A stretch of DNA of 64,000 nucleotides, taken from the NCBI RefSeq assembly GCF_900110105.1, contig NZ_FOCL01000018.1, forward strand, positions 1 through 64,000, in the 5' to 3' direction. The position numbers were made by a program, and so were the translations under genes. Each line of letters starts with the position of its first letter. Within the stretch, counting starts at the first letter, position 1. Under the pieces are notes generated by a model. It saw nothing but the letters and a program-made list of their open reading frames with translations, was not told the origin of the DNA and searched no databases. Positions 61,183-64,000 of the stretch are shown one piece after another. The stretch is from Mucilaginibacter gossypiicola. Its GTDB lineage: Bacteria; Bacteroidota; Bacteroidia; Sphingobacteriales; Sphingobacteriaceae.

Positions 61183-61737
61183 TTATTTTGTTTTGCTTAC
61201 CGATTTTGCCGGGGCTTTCTTTACAGCTGGTTTGGTTGGCACGTCCTTTTTATTCGGTTTCCCCGAGCTGCCCGTAACATAACTTTCGCGGCTTCGGTAA
61301 TGCCCCATTTTAATCTGATGATTCTCCTCCGCCGCATCGATAGAGTGCGTGCAGGTGATATCATCTTCATCAATGGCCAGCCGGGAAAGTTTCATATAGA
61401 ACTTGCGTAACTGATCTAGTTCCTCTTCACTCAAATCTTCTAAGTTGACCATCCTGTTGCTACTACCTTCATGCGAAGCGATCAGCTCATTCAGCTTTAA
61501 GTGTATTGCTTTTGAGTCTTTATTTTGCGATTTCTGAATCAGAAAAACCATAAGGAAAGTAATGATTGTCGTCCCGGTATTGATGATCAGCTGCCAGGTT
61601 TCTGAATAGTGGGCTAAAGGGCCGGTCGCCGCCCAAATGACAATCGTTAGCGCGGCAATAATAAAAGCAGCTGAACTGCCAGTCGCATTGGTTGCCCAAT
61701 TTGCAAAACGTTCGAAAAGGTTTTTCTTTTTAGTCAT
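61183..61737 (-). CDS. Low-affinity iron permease family membrane protein
   Basis: 184 aa from ATG 61737; the frame opens at 61860, but the extra 41 residues lack family features. It has two helices, SSAAFIIAALTIVIWAATGP (about 20-39) and LIINTGTTIITFLMVFLIQ (about 49-67). The block around FANWATNATG and KSQNKDSKAIHLKLNELI is the signature of PF04120 (Iron_permease/Fet4-like). Bacterial members are short and their transport role is unproven. The C-terminal tail is Lys/Pro-rich (KKDVPTKPAVKKAPAKS). It is the last clear gene before a long gene-poor region. Confidence 0.82.
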   Translation of the reverse strand: MTKKKNLFERFANWATNATGSSAAFIIAALTIVIWAATGPLAHYSETWQLIINTGTTIITFLMVFLIQKSQNKDSKAIHLKLNELIASHEGSSNRMVNLEDLSEEELDQLRKFYMKLSRLAIDEDDITCTHSIDAAEENHQIKMGHYRSRESYVTGSSGKPNKKDVPTKPAVKKAPAKSVSKTK

Positions 61738-62187
61738 AAATACAAGGATTTTATCATAAAGGATTCTATTCTTAAAATGTTTGAGACATGCCATATCACT
61801 GGAGTCTATTTGCGAAAAATGTTCATATAGACTTTCTTTACCCTTGTTATTGTACTGCAAAACTTAATTCTCGCCTGAAAGGTCTGTGCGTAAACTTGGT
61901 GCGCGACGACTACAGCCCAGCTGGTTGGTCAGGGGTAGCGGTAAACGGTCATCGAAAAAATACGACCAAAGAGAACCAGGATCCGGACTACTTTTACCTG
62001 TCGTTAAAGCAAACTTCTTTCTGACTTCAAAATTTGGCTTTTAGCATCGCTTTTCCCGGTCCTTGAATTTGGCCGGACCTTCGGAATTTTCTACATCACT
62101 TTTTCCACTAGGGGACTGATGCCTATGGATAACGGCCCGGATAGATCCCGCTTCCCGGAATTCCGGCCGGCGATCAACATGTTTCTC

Positions 62188-62325
62188 TCAGTGTGTCGGG
62201 TCAATGAACGGCATTGGTTCTGACAGCGGGGAAATTATTTGAGGTGGCAACGGAGAAAGATATGTTGCCATTACGATGATTACAACTATCATAAATGTTG
62301 CCACAGTGGCCAACGCTATAAACAT
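62188..62325 (-). CDS. Possible 45-aa single-pass membrane peptide
   Basis: ATG 62325 to TGA 62188-62190. One strong hydrophobic helix (MFIALATVATFMIVVIIVMA) is followed by a short polar, Pro-rich tail (SPLPPQIISPLSEPMPF). The start is preceded by AT-rich sequence. No family is recognised. It is too short to be certain, but the composition is unusual for chance sequence. Confidence 0.35.
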   Translation of the reverse strand: MFIALATVATFMIVVIIVMATYLSPLPPQIISPLSEPMPFIDPTH

Positions 62326-63085
62326 ATTTTTAAACCTTAAAATAACGGAAAGCGATACCTTTATCGCCCGAATATCGAGAGAAAATGTAAAGCTGTTAAA
62401 AAGATTCTCCTAAGTAGCCGAAGTATTACGATTTGAAAATGATCGGGATCATAAAATATAGTTCATTGTTCAGTAAAGGTGCAGCTTTGAGAAAAAGTAA
62501 AAAAACGCTCCTATAACACGATTAACCGGCGCGCCATAGCAGGAGCAAACCGGGCTTGCAGAAAATTTCCATTTTACAGGTACATTATATTGTGATGAAA
62601 CCATCATATTTTGCCATTGGCCCTGAACATAGCCATTAAATGTTCTGCCGGGGCTCTAAAAGGGTCGCGCCCGGCTAACACAGTTGCCCACCAGTACTTC
62701 GTTTTTGCCTGGTTCTTCTTGAGCGCGACATTTTCACAGATCAGGTTGCTCTGGTTGCCGTTGACCTCCCGCCGACAAGCGTAAATATAAAGATTGACGT
62801 ACCTCGGTTAACGGCCAATGAAAGCGGCAACCGGAATGTTCCCCCCAAAATTGTCTTACAGCGACATTTTATTGATTGGTAGCTGCTTCCTCAGGATTTG
62901 CAAATCTTCGACGGCTCTGTCGACATTGATAGTGTTGCTGTCCGAAGGTTTCGTCTATGATCTGCCCGTTCCCCGCTGTTCGAAGAGGATCACCTGGTAC
63001 AACAGGCCAGCCCTGCGGCAACATCATCTTCCTGGTGGGACGCGACTCCCCTGTTTCTATTGTACGTATACAACAATCGCCAGCA

Positions 63086-63250
63086 GTCCTGCAGGCTGAA
63101 TTTCGGCAAACGCATCATGGCATTCCTGCATTTGTATCCGAAGGTTTGGGAAATTATAGGACCTACCCGCTGTTTTCGCCAGAAACGGATAAAAAGGCCA
63201 GCGAAGGTTTTGCCCGCGGCAATAAGACCCGGTCATCATCCGCAAAAGAC
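63086..63250. repeat. Duplicated ~165-bp segment, copy 2
   Basis: Partner of 55107-55275. The two lie about 8 kb apart and enclose the stressosome module, transaldolase and iron permease genes. They could be the ends of an inserted cassette or relics of recombination between similar elements. Confidence 0.6.
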
Positions 63251-63433
63251 TACGGCATAAACGGCCGCCTCCCCAAAGGGTCCCCTCCAATTATTCCGTT
63301 TCCTTTTGCCCTGCGCGGGCACCTTTTCGGGCTTTCTTTTTTTCCGTTTTTTCTTTTGAAAACAGCATTCAGGGGAAGGCGGCTAAAGGGAAAAGCAAAT
63401 TAACGAATTGGTAAAATTTAAAAATTGAACATC

Positions 63434-63778
63434 ATGGAGATCACAGGAAGACTGGTAGCGGACGCTACCGTGAGAACGACAAGCGCCGACAAAAAAGTGA
63501 CCGGGTTCAGGTTGGCGATCAACCGCAGGTACACTTCAAACGGGGAACAAAAAGAGGAAACGACCTACGTGGATTGCTCATTCTGGCGTACCGACAAATT
63601 AGCACCCTACCTGACCAAAGGTTTATTGGTACAGCTGTACGGCCACATGAGTGCAAGACCCTGGGTAAGCAAGGACGGAGAACCGATGGCAAGCCTCAAC
63701 TTTCACACGAACGAGATCACCCTTTTAGGCGCATCACACAACGCAGAAACCCGCAGCACCCTCCCAAGACAACGTTAA
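63434..63778 (+). CDS. ssb: Single-stranded DNA-binding protein, element-borne, no acidic tail
   Basis: 114 aa from ATG 63434; a TTG three codons upstream is also in frame. The OB-fold shows MEITGRLVADATVRTTSADK, then VTGFRLAINRRYTSNGEQK, VDCSFWRTDKLAPYLTKG and GHMSARPWVSKDGEP. It ends TRSTLPRQR and so lacks the acidic DDIPF-type C-terminus that recruits other proteins in housekeeping SSB. This is typical of SSB variants on Bacteroidota conjugative elements, where it precedes a DUF932 gene, as here (35-base gap). Confidence 0.85.
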   Translation: MEITGRLVADATVRTTSADKKVTGFRLAINRRYTSNGEQKEETTYVDCSFWRTDKLAPYLTKGLLVQLYGHMSARPWVSKDGEPMASLNFHTNEITLLGASHNAETRSTLPRQR

Positions 63779-63813
63779 TCTATCCTATTTTTTAACCCTT
63801 AAAATTCAAGTTC

Positions 63814-64000
63814 ATGGCACATAACCTTTTTTATAACGAGCAGACCGGAAAAACAAGCTTCTTCAGCGTGAAACAAAAAGCATGGCATGGCCTCGGGCTG
63901 ATCGTCGCAGATCACCCGACAAGCGCCGAGGCTATCCGCTTTGCAGGATTGGACTATACCGTAGAAAAACGCCCTTTGTTCACCAACGTATTAGCGAATG
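63814..64000 (+). CDS. DUF932 phage/plasmid-like protein, 5' part only
   Basis: The first 62 codons are in the window. MAHNLFYNEQTGKTSFFSV, then QKAWHGLGLIVADHPTSAEA and RPLFTNVLA, match the start of DUF932 (PF06067, TIGR03299), a family of phage and plasmid proteins of unknown role, often beside ssb in Bacteroidota conjugative elements. Cut by the window end. Confidence 0.85.
   Translation, partial: MAHNLFYNEQTGKTSFFSVKQKAWHGLGLIVADHPTSAEAIRFAGLDYTVEKRPLFTNVLAN

Larger units (their letters stand above)
61738..63433. other. Gene-poor region, mostly decayed or noncoding
   Basis: About 1.7 kb. A fragment-like frame near 61860-62024 (DDYSPAGWSGVAVNG) is of unknown origin. A possible 45-aa membrane peptide lies at 62188-62325. 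The segment 63086-63250 duplicates 55107-55275. From 63270 to 63400 there is a T-rich and then G/A-rich leader before the ssb-like gene, a layout that resembles the region before ssb in related conjugative elements. Confidence 0.5.

Noticed and set aside
62957..63403. Open frame of 148 codons before ssb
   Set aside because: Covers the repeated segment and the T-rich leader; sequence such as PFALRGHLFGLSFFPFFLL is an artefact of composition.

Overview
The window looks like chromosomal DNA from a Sphingobacteriaceae member of the Bacteroidota, most like Mucilaginibacter or Pedobacter. This is inferred from gene content and style, since no 16S gene is present. Supporting signs are TAnnTTTG-type -7 promoter elements, weak ribosome binding sites, signal peptides ending in AQ or SAQ, LytS/LytTR regulation, and integrase and mobile-element genes typical of the phylum. 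The clear break in the window is a tRNA-Ser(GGA) gene at 26878-26965.

Left of the tRNA (1-26.9 kb) is ordinary core and semi-core chromosome. It holds an RsmF-like rRNA methyltransferase, a beta-barrel protein, a GH3 beta-N-acetylhexosaminidase, a UvrD-type helicase with a C-terminal Fe-S nuclease domain, an M28 peptidase and a BcrAB-like ABC exporter. Next come a LytS/LytTR pair with a DUF1080 hydrolase gene between its two halves and a photoreceptor operon (bacteriophytochrome, two single-domain response regulators, heme oxygenase). The stretch ends with an MsbA-type exporter, frr, diadenylate cyclase cdaA, a truncated hemoglobin and a polyprenyl diphosphate synthase. Its intergenic spaces carry several palindromic repeat families (REP-like and MITE-like).

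Right of the tRNA (27.0-64.0 kb) looks like an integrated mobile element or genomic island that continues past the window. It opens with a Bacteroidota-type tyrosine recombinase lacking the first catalytic Arg, followed by a YhcG/DUF1016 nuclease, an excisionase-like HTH gene and a winged-helix-like protein. It ends with an SSB-like protein and the start of a DUF932 protein, both usual in Bacteroidota conjugative elements. A parA-RHH partition-like pair lies at 50.5-51.6 kb, with a broken duplicate of parA and its upstream region at 32.1-32.3 kb. The cargo includes treX-treZ-treY::malQ (glycogen to trehalose, with TreY fused to MalQ), a di-heme cytochrome c peroxidase group and an overlooked histone H1-like gene. 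It also includes an orphan full-length LanB dehydratase beside a LytTR fragment, a stressosome module (rsbR-rsbS-rsbT-SpoIIE phosphatase) ending in an unusual histidine kinase, a transaldolase and a low-affinity iron permease homologue. Long gene-poor stretches with frameshifted remnants (parA, LytTR, DUF2867) mark repeated rearrangement.

The most unusual candidates are (i) the stressosome operon whose last gene fuses a degenerate RsbT-like domain to a complete histidine kinase, with no sigma factor or RsbV/RsbW nearby, (ii) the TreY-MalQ fusion inside a mobile trehalose operon, (iii) the parA duplicate and its TGAACAA-type repeats, and (iv) the orphan LanB with a decayed regulator.
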